Shown piece by piece: positions 61,201 to 64,000 of a stretch of 64,000 nt of DNA (the first letter of the stretch is position 1; every line of letters starts with the position of its first letter). Location of the stretch: NCBI GenBank assembly GCA_930367205.1, contig OV884012.1, positions 54,333,239 through 54,397,238 of the forward strand, read 5' to 3'. The notes under the pieces are model-generated. The model was not told the origin of the DNA. It saw only the letters and a program-made list of their open reading frames with translations, and did not search any database. The DNA is from Acanthosoma haemorrhoidale. Lineage: Eukaryota; Arthropoda; Insecta; Hemiptera; Acanthosomatidae. A program made the translations under genes and the position numbers.

Positions 61201-62150
61201 CGAAGTATGAGCAAGTAGAGTACACTATTACTCTTCTATGCATTACTTTTCTTAATAGAGATTTTGTGATCCCAGGTGGATGAAGTCACCTTAGGCACCT
61301 ATGATATATGATACAATAGTATAATAATAATATAATAGTTCTAATAAGTATAGTTAGTTAATAATCTGCCCCCCCCCCCGCACGCAGTTAGAGAGGCCTT
61401 AAGTTTCATTTGTAACCCAAGAGTGGGCCTCATTAACCGACTTATTAGCAAGTGGAACTCTTATGGAGCTCTTCCTCTTATAGCTCACCTCACTACCGCT
61501 TCTGTAATGGTGAATGTCGGACCACTTTCTGAAGTAACAAATTGGGCTATTGAAGGCTTCTTGCTGTGCTTTAAATAAGTTATCTCAAGAGAGGGGTCCC
61601 ACCCTAAAGCAGAACTTACCGAATGACGGTATGAGTTAGTGCGAACTTTCTCGGTCTCTTCTCTTAAATTGGGCCGTAAATCGGAGTTGCCCTAGGGGTT
61701 CTGGCCGAAGTAGACAATAAAGAAGGAGCTCCATTGTTTCCAAACTACATACCGTTCATGTAACCATTTACTTACTTACTATTGCGAAGTAGGTATTTCA
61801 GACTTCCATAGAGACGTTTGTCGGGCTCAGCTCCTCTGCTGATTGCTTAGCTAGCTGACTTAGCCTAACTACACTTAGCTAACATGTGGTAAATACTTCA
61901 TGGGTACTCACTTGGTGAGAGAGAAGGTGGGAAGGAAGGAGCAGCAGGACCAGCAGCAGCAGGGTGCCACTTGGAGCGAGATCTGTGTCGGCTGGAGACG
62001 CTTGACGAGCTGACTCTCCCCGCCCCCATAGGCCACGACCAGGCAGAACAACTGGTACATGGCGCACATAAACATGGTCTGGCTGACGGCTTCGGTGAGA
62101 ACCTGGGCACGGGGCACCAGGGTCGCGCAAAAAGTCACTATCGCCACTAC
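9999..62150 (-). CDS. Osta: Organic solute transporter alpha-like protein (SLC51A/OSTalpha family), 3' four exons
   Basis: This is a multi-pass membrane protein of the Solute_trans_a family, which in vertebrates pairs with OSTbeta to export bile acids and steroids; the insect substrate is not known. Exons in transcript order are 62150-61912, 18888-18792, 18717-18465 and 10201-9999; all junctions are GT-AG and in phase. Seen in the translation: PRAQVLTEAVSQTMF and YQLFCLVVAYGGGESQLVKRL, a cysteine cluster APCCCWSCCSF typical of OSTalpha, then KQRVKILRTLVIQLPIVQPL, a helix through YFQPVIVSSILLGIWGMVMT, KEYFVQGKFVVLQLVLLLTK, and SITPSVYTN joined to LIYNSAVLWEMVLLVGFARLLY, with a hydrophilic tail ending QRF. 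About 263 residues are covered; the N-terminal helices are encoded right of the window. The gene spans more than 52 kb because of transposon-filled introns. No inactivating change is seen in the exons. Confidence 0.88.
10202..12111. other. Last OSTalpha intron, left part: no gene seen
   Basis: This is AT-rich intronic DNA. The only longer open frame (11,033-11,494) has no family likeness and uneven composition, and is read as chance. Confidence 0.4.
12118..12341. mobile_element. MITE with imperfect terminal inverted repeats, copy 1
   Basis: The block has much higher GC than its flanks and about 23-bp imperfect terminal inverted repeats (12,124-12,146 against 12,313-12,335; roughly 18 of 23 match, core CGTTTTCGCTG). 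The motif GGAACTGCC recurs inside. A related copy in inverted orientation lies at 56,207-56,358. There is no coding capacity, so it would need a transposase from elsewhere. Confidence 0.6.
12602..12830 (+). mobile_element. 5'-truncated Jockey-type LINE (3' end only) with target-site duplications
   Basis: The core 12,616-12,816 matches the 3' UTR of the full element at 18,938-23,628 (shared GTATGAATGAG, TTATTGCCT, GGCAGATTGTAATTTTA and ACAATAAA). It is bounded by a perfect 14-bp direct repeat TTTTATCAATATAT (12,602-12,615 and 12,817-12,830). Only about 200 bases were inserted, a typical dead-on-arrival copy. Confidence 0.82.
13160..13180 (-). repeat. tRNA-like B-box (possible SINE remnant)
   Basis: The minus strand reads GGGTTCGAATCGC, close to the RNA polymerase III B-box consensus GGTTCGANTCC. 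No good A-box was found at the expected distance, so this is at most a decayed tRNA-derived SINE. Confidence 0.3.
14012..14563 (+). pseudogene. Truncated non-LTR retrotransposon reverse transcriptase
   Basis: One continuous frame carries classic reverse transcriptase blocks: HYRPISLLTQLSKLFERII, QTGFSTGLSANNN, ISLDCSKAFDSVDH (palm, first catalytic aspartate) and AGVPQGSVLGPLLFNIY. The frame then reads SAYVVRPS where the family has the catalytic F/Y-A-D-D, so the copy breaks just before the second catalytic motif. Endonuclease, thumb and 3' end are absent. It differs from the full LINE at 19-23 kb and belongs to a separate family. It lies in the last intron of the OSTalpha gene, opposite to the host. 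Confidence 0.82.
14564..18464. other. OSTalpha last intron, right part: no gene seen
   Basis: This is AT-rich intronic DNA with several ORFs under 100 codons. The minus ORF at 17,967-18,257 (96 residues, four cysteines) was examined and matches no family known to me. No repeats with clear ends were found. Confidence 0.4.
18465..18717 (-). CDS. Osta: OSTalpha-like exon C
   Basis: The exon starts after TTTGTGCAG (SLYQPNYNYFQPVIVSS) and ends with ACCAATT before GTGAGT, leaving one base of a leucine codon. It encodes two predicted helices and the conserved KFVVLQLVLLLTKFQG and ITPSVYTN motifs. It stands out by high GC in an AT-rich intron background. Confidence 0.9.
18792..18888 (-). CDS. Osta: OSTalpha-like exon B
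   Basis: This 97-base exon lies between a TTTTTTCAG acceptor and a GTAATT donor. It completes the lysine codon and reads QRVKILRTLVIQLPIVQPLC onward to MLVMWSDDQ, one membrane helix. It is too short to show as a long ORF and was found by phase matching and family likeness. It is 74 bases from exon C. Confidence 0.85.
19187..19258 (+). promoter_or_regulatory. tRNA-like / internal Pol III-box-like module in the LINE 5' UTR
   Basis: TGGCTCAGAGCC (19,193-19,204) resembles an A-box and AGCTTGAATCC (19,235-19,245) a B-box, at tRNA-like spacing. The homologous stretch of the second copy (63,079-63,133) also reads like a decayed tRNA. Whether it promotes transcription or was captured from a tRNA or SINE cannot be told here. 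Confidence 0.45.
19296..20615 (+). CDS. LINE ORF1: nucleic-acid-binding gag-like protein
   Basis: The 439-residue ORF1 protein would bind the element RNA and form the ribonucleoprotein. The N-terminal third is basic and Ser/Pro-rich (KKRSRSLGPTPTPSPVKRK). Residues about 120-205 match the domain that precedes zinc knuckles in Jockey and related ORF1 proteins (YTCLNRSRETKISPDTPDTY, LRVVIRNLHPTT, EEELSALGYKV). Three knuckles follow: C257-X2-C260-X4-H265-X4-C270, C276-X2-C279-X3-H283-X4-C288 and C298-X2-C301-X3-H305-X6-C312. The tail is Pro/Gln/His-rich and ends with a hydrophobic stretch (LTSLLTSFLTEFRTLITPL). The ATG at 19,296 fits the second copy, where the same ATG is kept at 63,203. It is undamaged, and its TAA directly abuts ORF2 in the same frame. 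Confidence 0.9.
   Translation: MRFYQQLMSQNRKKRSRSLGPTPTPSPVKRKPRRSNRNVQMTSSAASSMEEIPPQASTSKKETALESPFFTPNTFEALKNIPTEEMEVNKTPTQPKPPALFVRNISNFKLLCSQMSKIVGTGKYTCLNRSRETKISPDTPDTYRAIVKYLDETNADYHTYQLKQERSLRVVIRNLHPTTPADEIEEELSALGYKVRQITNVLREDRQQDKTIKTALPLFFVDLERTPGVEKIYDLTNLYYTRVQVEKPYPNRDIVQCHNCQAYGHTKSYCHHPPRCVKCSGQHKTELCKKPLKSPAVCVLCQQGHPANYKGCEAYRTLKSRTEQRRQPEEKKLAARSGPARNLRPFVSFADAVCNREQSQAPPTPCPQDHLSQHSIHPVNPQAQSHPQPHISHIPPPSSSSDLTSLLTSFLTEFRTLITPLISLLTNLVSYLIPVKQNP
20616..23306 (+). CDS. LINE ORF2: AP-like endonuclease plus reverse transcriptase
   Basis: The 896-residue ORF2 protein nicks target DNA and copies the element RNA in place (target-primed reverse transcription). The endonuclease spans about residues 1-225: LLWNANGV at 10-17, catalytic Glu40 in ITETRL, GGDFNAKHQHWG at 137-148, and Ser213-Asp214-His215. 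The reverse transcriptase follows: KSPGYDLLTPQIL, SYRPISLLPILSKIFEKLLL, HQFGFRQRHSTAQQ, FLDIAQAFDRVWH, AGVPQGSVLGPILYNLYTAD, catalytic FADD at 669-672, and YLGFHLDKRLTW. The C-terminal part has IWTYGIELWG and KVLRTIVNAPYYVSN as in Jockey. There is no ATG at the N-terminus: the frame opens with GTG right after the ORF1 stop. Translation would need reinitiation on GTG, readthrough of TAA, or an ATG lost by mutation. Confidence 0.93.
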   Translation: MDPSDSLSILLWNANGVRTHTNELTALLHDKNIDVALITETRLTSKRPFTVRQYKTYRTDHPDGTAHAGTAVIVHNSISHHIVPLVAHDFLQSTAVSITTFTFPLTLASVYCPPNKSISDSQFISFLDSIGHRFLVGGDFNAKHQHWGSRSTNTRGRALLSALTRKHCSTITPDTATYWPSDLNRNPDLLDFFFYNNLGTLNYSLTRLDDLSSDHSPLLLTISLRPIHKLPPPSFIRGPVDWDHFRQLLTESINLKLSLKTSQDLDDAVHSFTTLVQRSAWEASSPHRHPKIHNHNRLPQHLKDLIQSKRRSRTVWQRSRHPADRRSYNQYCRLVKRRLASFRSDTFNSYLSSLSTRDNSLWNVTKKILKYQPVSHPLRRDDGSWAASDGDRSEEFALHLTHTFTPHLSHQSHTHNTTVEDFLTSPIVLSLPPKAVNPSEVKYLLKNLPYRKSPGYDLLTPQILKQLPPKAIIFLTYIYNCIIRTTHFPLLWKHSIIVLFAKPVKPPNEASSYRPISLLPILSKIFEKLLLKRLLPIVESKNLFPTHQFGFRQRHSTAQQGLRVVDHISSALETKQYCTAAFLDIAQAFDRVWHAGLLYKLKRYLPQTLFLILQSYLSNRFFQVRCGLEYSNYYPISAGVPQGSVLGPILYNLYTADVPSTPNTFLATFADDTAVLSSHPDPDIASHNLQKHLDEIEYWCNQWRIKVNEAKCSHITFTLCRKSCPLVYFNSIPLPVSETVRYLGFHLDKRLTWNPHTRLKRQELNRRFGQLYRLLQRTSHLSIENKLLIYKVILKPIWTYGIELWGTAKKSNIKRIQSFQSKVLRTIVNAPYYVSNKTLHNDLNIPYILELIPSKFMKFHSSLSNHSNPVAQSLHCATHPYNPPRRLKRQWPRDLL
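23307..23628 (+). other. LINE 3' UTR and (TA)n end
   Basis: This sequence recurs in 5'-truncated copies at 12.6 kb (plus), 32.4 kb (minus) and 62.4 kb (minus), which identifies it as the part recognised for reverse transcription. It holds an ACAATAAA shortly before the TA-rich terminus. Confidence 0.85.
23643..29612. other. OSTalpha large intron: no gene recognised
   Basis: This is AT-rich DNA with chance ORFs. A GC-richer patch at 25,845-25,990 and another at 26,110-26,450 may be old repeats; the latter holds a 142-codon plus ORF. At 28,250-28,490 the minus strand has an open frame and an ACAGGGTGTTTGGCAC edge, which recalls transposon termini, but no partner end was found. Confidence 0.35.
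26151..26579 (+). CDS. Unrecognised 142-codon ORF, probably not a gene
   Basis: The first 90 codons lie in a GC-richer patch (QRSSVLVSMFPLVLSSASEE, RRRNDSRKGAWDQANSF); the rest is AT-rich, low-complexity sequence typical of chance translation. A second open frame overlaps it. No family likeness or splice context is seen. It may be a piece of an unidentified repeat. Confidence 0.12.
   Translation: MCDLQDLGSHCQIISHANQRSSVLVSMFPLVLSSASEETSSPAVLVVNQNLPHHTRRRNDSRKGAWDQANSFCFIFGSVETKAALVPRYLYKYVPALVYLNCPDISVSIDIPTISILSTYIYTNYILNYNSISFSPCPFWSL
29613..29737. repeat. 125-bp direct repeat, copy 1
   Basis: This stretch is repeated at 30,425-30,549 at a constant offset of 812 bases with about one mismatch. 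There is no coding content and no terminal inverted repeats. It points to a recent local duplication or a short repeat family. Confidence 0.85.
30425..30549. repeat. 125-bp direct repeat, copy 2
   Basis: Second copy of the 29,613-29,737 segment, nearly identical, same orientation. Confidence 0.85.
31502..31659. repeat. ~160-bp direct repeat, copy 1
   Basis: Matches 32,588-32,749 in the same orientation with few substitutions and a four-base insertion in the second copy. It begins GTGTTTTTATTTGG and ends before TAATAAATAA. Confidence 0.8.
32425..32503 (-). mobile_element. LINE 3' end fragment (Jockey family of the window)
   Basis: On the minus strand it reads GTATGAATGAGAACATTTAT, then TTACTTATTGCCTAATAAAG and CACAATAAA, as in the 3' UTR of the full element at 18.9-23.6 kb. 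It is severely 5'-truncated; target-site duplications were not found. Confidence 0.7.
32588..32749. repeat. ~160-bp direct repeat, copy 2
   Basis: Second copy of 31,502-31,659. It lies just past the LINE fragment at 32.4 kb. Confidence 0.8.
36586..36818. mobile_element. TTAA-flanked MITE with long terminal inverted repeats
   Basis: The element is bounded by TTAA at 36,586-36,589 and 36,815-36,818. Its ends are ACCCTGGAAAATAAT and its reverse complement, and the inverted similarity continues with gaps for about 55-65 bases each side. TTAA duplication and an end carrying CCC fit piggyBac-type transposition. The ~100-base centre has no ORF but contains a CCAGAC/GTCTGG hairpin. Confidence 0.72.
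36819..43219. other. OSTalpha large intron: no gene recognised
   Basis: This is AT-rich DNA with a degenerate tandem repeat at 39.6-39.9 kb. Open frames such as 40,337-40,558 and 41,195-41,401 have no family likeness. Confidence 0.4.
39600..39890. repeat. Degenerate tandem repeat, about three units of ~90-120 bp
   Basis: The units share GAATAATTCTGTGT or GAGTAATTCTGTGT, then a CATCA/CTCAT stretch, CAACAACTATACTAT and a preceding CACTxGxCC...AACTAG block. Divergence between units is high, so it is an old minisatellite-like expansion. Confidence 0.55.
43220..44124. repeat. Large inverted repeat, left arm (~905 bp)
   Basis: This arm is the reverse complement of 44,739-45,641. Every segment compared by eye matches; the only difference found is the length of one G/C homopolymer (13 G at 43,445-43,457 against 11 C at 45,407-45,417), which accounts exactly for the two-base length difference. 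It contains no recognisable gene. Its inner end cuts through a tRNA-like head that is more complete next to the right arm. Confidence 0.93.
44125..44244. repeat. Perfect 57-bp hairpin at the inner edge of the inverted repeat
   Basis: Bases 44,125-44,181 and 44,188-44,244 are perfect reverse complements with a six-base loop (GTCTAA). The same unit recurs in direct orientation at 45,715-45,788 with about 11 extra bases. It is AT-rich and could extrude as a cruciform. Confidence 0.95.
44245..44319. repeat. Inverted copy of 45,640-45,714
   Basis: It reads outward from the hairpin as GTAGTCGGGGGAAGGGG and ends in AGTACTTCCAA, the exact reverse complement of the block joining the right arm to the terminal unit at 45,715. 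Together with the hairpin's right half it forms a ~130-base inverted end. Confidence 0.9.
44320..44738. other. Unique spacer between the inverted arms, with a tRNA-like SINE head
   Basis: No ORF is present. On the minus strand, spanning 44,712-44,753, an A-box-like GGTGTAGCGATGG (inside the right arm) and a B-box-like GCGTTCGACCCC lie at tRNA-like spacing, followed on the minus strand by a SINE-like body. A block CGGCCCCCCTCTGAAAA resembles a repeat edge. Confidence 0.45.
44739..45641. repeat. Large inverted repeat, right arm (~903 bp)
   Basis: Reverse complement of 43,220-44,124. It continues without a break into 45,642-45,788, which is found inverted next to the central hairpin rather than next to the left arm. 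Confidence 0.93.
45642..45788. repeat. Right terminal unit of the inverted-repeat structure
   Basis: The first part (to 45,714) is inverted at 44,245-44,319 and the second (45,715-45,788) matches the hairpin unit in direct orientation, with an extra GAGTTATAATT. The last shared bases are AGTCTAAT. Confidence 0.88.
45789..46359. other. Intron sequence, nothing recognised
   Basis: AT-rich DNA between two repeat structures; no feature found. Confidence 0.4.
46360..46797. repeat. ~440-bp direct repeat, copy 1
   Basis: About 90 percent identical to 49,736-50,172 in the same orientation. On the minus strand, overlapping its right end, an open frame of 74 codons (46,617-46,841) reads KIVKDFYYAYLNIRFQMVFV and on; it resembles no family known to me and could be a remnant of a transposon protein. 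Confidence 0.85.
47466..47541 (+). repeat. tRNA-like sequence: tRNA pseudogene or SINE head
   Basis: It has a perfect A-box TAGCTCAGCAGG (47,472-47,483), a near B-box GGTTTCAATCCC (47,519-47,530) and a closing stem ACAGGG/CCCTGT. The T arm pairs over four bases; the anticodon arm does not pair, so it is not a functional tRNA as read. No clear SINE body follows. Confidence 0.5.
47542..49735. other. Intron sequence, nothing recognised
   Basis: Very AT-rich DNA with homopolymer runs. No open frame over 60 codons or structured repeat was found. Confidence 0.4.
49736..50172. repeat. ~440-bp direct repeat, copy 2
   Basis: Second copy of 46,360-46,797. The minus-strand frame of copy 1 is interrupted or altered here, so it is not under clear coding constraint. 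Confidence 0.85.
50548..50700 (-). other. Orphan 50-codon open frame in a GC-rich island
   Basis: Within AT-rich intron this GC-richer island reads in one minus-strand frame PCPRSGESFKKSVYPSILEG, then VHDKDDLLEALVRTLLPRLP and HGSFQSSSLV before TAA. The composition and amphipathic LLEALVRTLLPRL stretch look like real protein rather than chance. I do not recognise it. It may be an exon of an unknown gene, an alternative exon, or a transposon fragment. Confidence 0.25.
50701..54579. other. OSTalpha large intron: decayed repeats, no gene
   Basis: AT-rich DNA. Two related patches (52,040-52,120 and 52,365-52,450) share GATATTAGGAGGTAGAGAAT; on the minus strand the first reads YGRSFLTRSTLEFSTS, which recalls the C-terminus of non-LTR ORF2 proteins, but the likeness is weak. 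Confidence 0.35.
53814..53866 (-). repeat. tRNA-derived SINE head, minus strand
   Basis: The minus strand carries CCCGGGTTCGCATCCGAGCC, a near-perfect B-box, preceded at tRNA spacing by a decayed A-box region (TGCAAAGGTTC). No functional cloverleaf is seen. Confidence 0.42.
54580..54697 (+). pseudogene. Fragment of a decayed non-LTR reverse transcriptase
   Basis: It reads, across frames, NVEEM, then KVNKEPLEDF, matching the EVIIRLKVNKEPSED block of the inverted copy at 57.67-57.80 kb, which corresponds to the K-x-N-K-A-P-G-x-D motif near the start of many non-LTR reverse transcriptases. Frameshifts and stops make it non-functional. Confidence 0.5.
54747..54912. repeat. Inverted repeat, left arm (~165 bp)
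   Basis: Reverse complement of 55,376-55,539 at about 95 percent identity, with a 463-base spacer. The arms share GGACCTAGTCAGAGAAACTG. No protein content was recognised. Confidence 0.85.
55101..55275. repeat. ~170-bp direct repeat, copy 1 (inside the inverted repeat)
   Basis: Matches 56,827-57,000 in the same orientation at about 93 percent, with shared GTCGGAATAGAAAATTATCC and CTCGGCAAATCAGTTCTATG. Confidence 0.83.
55376..55539. repeat. Inverted repeat, right arm (~164 bp)
   Basis: Reverse complement of 54,747-54,912. Confidence 0.85.
56207..56358. mobile_element. MITE, copy 2 (inverted, shortened)
   Basis: Related to the 12,118-12,341 element in inverted orientation. Shared blocks, read on the minus strand, include CTACTGCTTTGAGGGA, TCAAGGGGCCAT and GATTCGGTCT. 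The outer TIR on the left side (GGTACC, TTTGCTGGAACTGCC) is kept. Confidence 0.58.
56532..56588 (-). repeat. tRNA-derived SINE head, minus strand
   Basis: The minus strand reads CAGATGGAAGAGCACTAG (A-box-like, D-arm-like) and, 25 bases on, CCCCGGTTAGAATATCGAG (decayed B-box). A non-tRNA body follows toward 56,450, as in SINEs. Confidence 0.42.
56827..57000. repeat. ~170-bp direct repeat, copy 2
   Basis: Second copy of 55,101-55,275. Confidence 0.83.
57272..57805 (-). pseudogene. Decayed non-LTR reverse transcriptase, minus strand
   Basis: Read on the minus strand and allowing frameshifts, the order of reverse transcriptase motifs is kept: EEVIIRLKVNKEPSED (57.75 kb), a CPIHKK-like block near 57.62 kb, and in the open frame 57,272-57,484 GIPLKLVRFVRVLMMKV, which matches the block after the first catalytic aspartate region in RTE/BovB-like and related elements. 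No catalytic FADD/YADD box is found. Stops and shifts make it dead. It shares its 5' part with 54,580-54,697 in the opposite orientation. Confidence 0.6.
57806..60770. other. OSTalpha large intron: no gene recognised
   Basis: AT-rich DNA. The 108-codon plus ORF at 57,799-58,125 is the antisense of the decayed transposon region. A GC-richer patch at 58,200-58,430 was translated in all frames without recognising a protein. Confidence 0.4.
60771..60935. repeat. ~165-bp direct repeat, copy 1
   Basis: Matches 61,295-61,461 with very few changes; the C-tract differs in length (7 against 11) and GTTGTAACC replaces GTGGGCCTC. Confidence 0.88.
61295..61461. repeat. ~167-bp direct repeat, copy 2
   Basis: Second copy of 60,771-60,935, 524 bases downstream, same orientation. 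Confidence 0.88.
61912..62150 (-). CDS. Osta: OSTalpha-like exon A (first in window)
   Basis: The exon starts after a CCGCAG acceptor in phase 0 (VVAIVTFCATLVPRAQVL) and ends with AA before GTGAGT, two bases of the lysine codon completed by the next exon. It holds the conserved TEAVSQTMF, AYGGGESQLV and cysteine-cluster motifs of the OSTalpha family. Confidence 0.88.
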
Positions 62151-62385
62151 CTGCGGACAGAAAGGGTGTCATCAAATACGATATCTTAAATATACATGAA
62201 TGCAAAACATTTTTATTTTATTGATTGCTTATAGCAAACAAAAGATACTGTTTAGATCAATCATAAGCTAAATAGTATTTATGAAAACATATATAAACAT
62301 AATCAAGGACCAAGAAAAAATTGGTCGGCATCAATGACCTTAAAAACGAAAAAATCGGGTAGATTTTTTTTTTTTTAAGATAAAC

Positions 62386-62442
62386 TTTATTATGATAAAA
62401 TTACAATCTGCCTTATTGGGCAATAAGTAATTGTGATAAATG
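62386..62442 (-). mobile_element. LINE 3' end fragment
   Basis: On the minus strand it reads ATTTATCACAATTACTTATT, GGCAGATTGTAATTTTATC and ATAATAAA, as at the 3' end of the full LINE. It is truncated to about 57 bases and lies next to an A-tract. Confidence 0.6.
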
Positions 62443-62790
62443 GCAGAATTAAACAATAAATTTTGCCATTTTCCAAATTGTTTCAGATCTGGGAATCAGC
62501 AAAACGGCCCTGGTGATTTTACATTGAATTTGCGGGATAATCGCTGAGTGAAGGGTTTATATGAAGTGAGGAGGTTGATAAATCTATTTGTAATTAGGGA
62601 AGTAGATGTTTACGTCAGAATGGAGAGTGTAATTGGAAAGGTGCATTGGTGAAAGATTTGGATGAACCACACAGTTCAAGTCCATCTATCCCGTCGTGGT
62701 CTATGATTACGTGATATATAGCGAGTTCTGTCGACCAGCATTCGCAAAAGTGGGGTTTTCCAGAGGGCTTGTTTACTAATGATGTAGTAC

Positions 62791-64000
62791 TGCGCCTTCG
62801 CTAAACTTTAACAAATCGTATTCGTGTCGCTCTACAAACTAATTGTTTTTGCTACCGTTCATAGGAAGTGCTCCGGTCGTAGAACTGTTTCAACCACTAT
62901 TGGGTGAACTGTTCACGGAGGAGCTATCTACAGGTGAGTAGATTGTGAAGATGTGAACTGTATTTGCTCAGTGTATGTTGGTCATTTCATAGAGAAGGCG
63001 GCCATATTTACAGGCTGGTAGTAGACCAGCTGTGCTGATAAGGGTGGGGTGACCGGCCGGACCCTCACCACCTTAACTGTGGCCTGCTGCTAGCGTCTTA
63101 GTCTCTGGGTCCTGAAAACGTGCGTTTGAGGCTACCTCCTACAACATTTTTTTTATTTATAAAAAATATTTTAAAATTAGGAAAAAATTTGTTGATGATG
63201 AAATGCGTTTCTATCAACAAGTGATGCCAGAAAATAAAAAACAACGCTCAAGGTCTCTGGGGCCAACACCTATTCCAGAAATGTGCCTGTAAATTCGCCA
63301 GCACCCAGCAAGCCGCTCGATGGAAGAAATACCACCACAACCACAACCTAGCACATCTAAATAACAAATAAATATTCACGAGTCTCTGTTCTTCACGCCC
63401 AACAGCTCAAGTTCGTTCAACAGGTGTTGAAAAATATTGAAGTAGAGGACATGGACTCTACTCAAACACCAAACAGCGCAAGCCACCGTCAATATTCATC
63501 CGAAACATATGTAATTTTAAATAACTATGCTCTCAGTTAACAAAAAATATAGGCACTGGAAAATTTTCATGCCTCAGTCGGTTTCGAGACACAAAAATAT
63601 CTCTAGACACTCCAGATACTTACAGAGTAATTATCAAGTATTTAGAAAACACGAAGGCAGACTTCCACATCTACCAACTAAAGCAGGAAAGATCACTAAG
63701 GGAGGTGATTTGAAACCTGCATCCCACTACACCAGCAGACAAGATAGAAAAGGAGCTCCTACGTTTAGGATACAAGGTTCACCAAATTACCAACGTCTCC
63801 GTAAAGAAAGGCAAGAATACGAAGCGATCAAAACACCACTGCTCTTGTTCTTTGTTGACCTAGAGCGAACACCTGGAGTAAAAAAAATCTACGAACTGAC
63901 CCACTTGTATTACACAAGAGACATCGAAAAACCTTACCCCAAACGTGATATAGTCCAATGCCATAATTGCCAGGCATATGGGCACACGAAATCATACTGC
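62791..64000 (+). mobile_element. Second Jockey-family LINE copy, 5' complete, decayed, cut by the window edge
   Basis: It starts with TGCGC, exactly as the full element at 18,938, and follows it through the 5' UTR (a shared GTGAGTA motif, a tRNA-like stretch) into ORF1, whose ATG is at 63,203-63,205. The ORF1 frame stops after about 28 codons because of a deletion and has further frameshifts. Recognisable pieces include DTPDTYR, YQLKQERSLR, EKPYP and the first zinc knuckle CHNCQAYGHTKSYC at the very end. Divergence from copy 1 is roughly a quarter of positions. Confidence 0.88.
63203..64000 (+). pseudogene. LINE ORF1 pseudogene, partial
   Basis: Homologue of the intact ORF1 at 19,296-20,615, broken by an early stop near 63,290 and several frame changes. 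The part up to the first zinc knuckle is in the window. Confidence 0.85.

Noticed and set aside
61879..62205. 108-codon minus-strand ORF overlapping OSTalpha exon A in another frame
   Set aside because: The frame giving the conserved OSTalpha motifs is different; this one reads across the splice sites.
1..64000. CRISPR arrays, bacterial operons, prophage
   Set aside because: The window is clearly eukaryotic, with spliced genes and insect retrotransposons; no regularly spaced short repeats were seen.

Overview
The window is nuclear DNA of an insect. It is AT-rich, has introns and is crowded with repeats. Three host genes can be recognised by protein similarity: a proteasome alpha subunit, the insect developmental protein Torso-like, and an organic solute transporter alpha-like membrane protein. 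The presence of Torso-like and of a Jockey-clade retrotransposon points to an insect. The species cannot be named from the sequence.

Layout. At about 1-4.66 kb, plus strand, lie the last four exons of the proteasome subunit alpha type-3 gene (PSMA3, fly Prosalpha7); its first exon or exons lie left of the window. At 6.3-7.5 kb, minus strand and convergent with it, is a single-exon complete torso-like (tsl) gene with a short upstream ORF just before the start codon. From 9,999 to beyond 62,150, minus strand, is one very long gene, the organic solute transporter alpha-like gene. Four coding exons (61,912-62,150; 18,792-18,888; 18,465-18,717; 9,999-10,201) splice in frame through introns of about 43 kb, 74 bp and 8.3 kb. 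Its 5' exons lie right of the window. Nearly all of the remaining 50 kb is intron of this gene, filled with mobile DNA.

Mobile DNA. The main item is an apparently intact Jockey-type non-LTR retrotransposon (18,938-23,628). It has perfect 14-bp target-site duplications, an ORF1 with three zinc knuckles, and an ORF2 with endonuclease and reverse transcriptase. ORF2 begins at the base after the ORF1 stop codon, with GTG. A second, decayed copy starts at 62,791 and runs off the right edge, and it confirms the element's 5' end. 5'-truncated copies lie at 12.6, 32.4 and 62.4 kb. Both 5' ends carry a tRNA-like stretch in the 5' UTR. Other items are a truncated reverse transcriptase at 14.0-14.6 kb, decayed fragments of another non-LTR element at 54.6 and 57.3-57.8 kb, a TTAA-flanked MITE at 36.6 kb, a MITE family at 12.1 and 56.2 kb, several tRNA-like or SINE heads, and many recent direct duplications of 120-440 bp.

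The most unusual structure is at 43,220-45,788. A ~905-bp segment is present twice in inverted orientation and appears nearly identical. It surrounds a perfect 57-bp hairpin, and the terminal pieces occur in a circularly permuted order. I see no protein-coding content in it. I found no new multi-gene system; the interest lies in this palindrome, in the LINE's 5' UTR and ORF junction, and in a few unexplained small ORFs.
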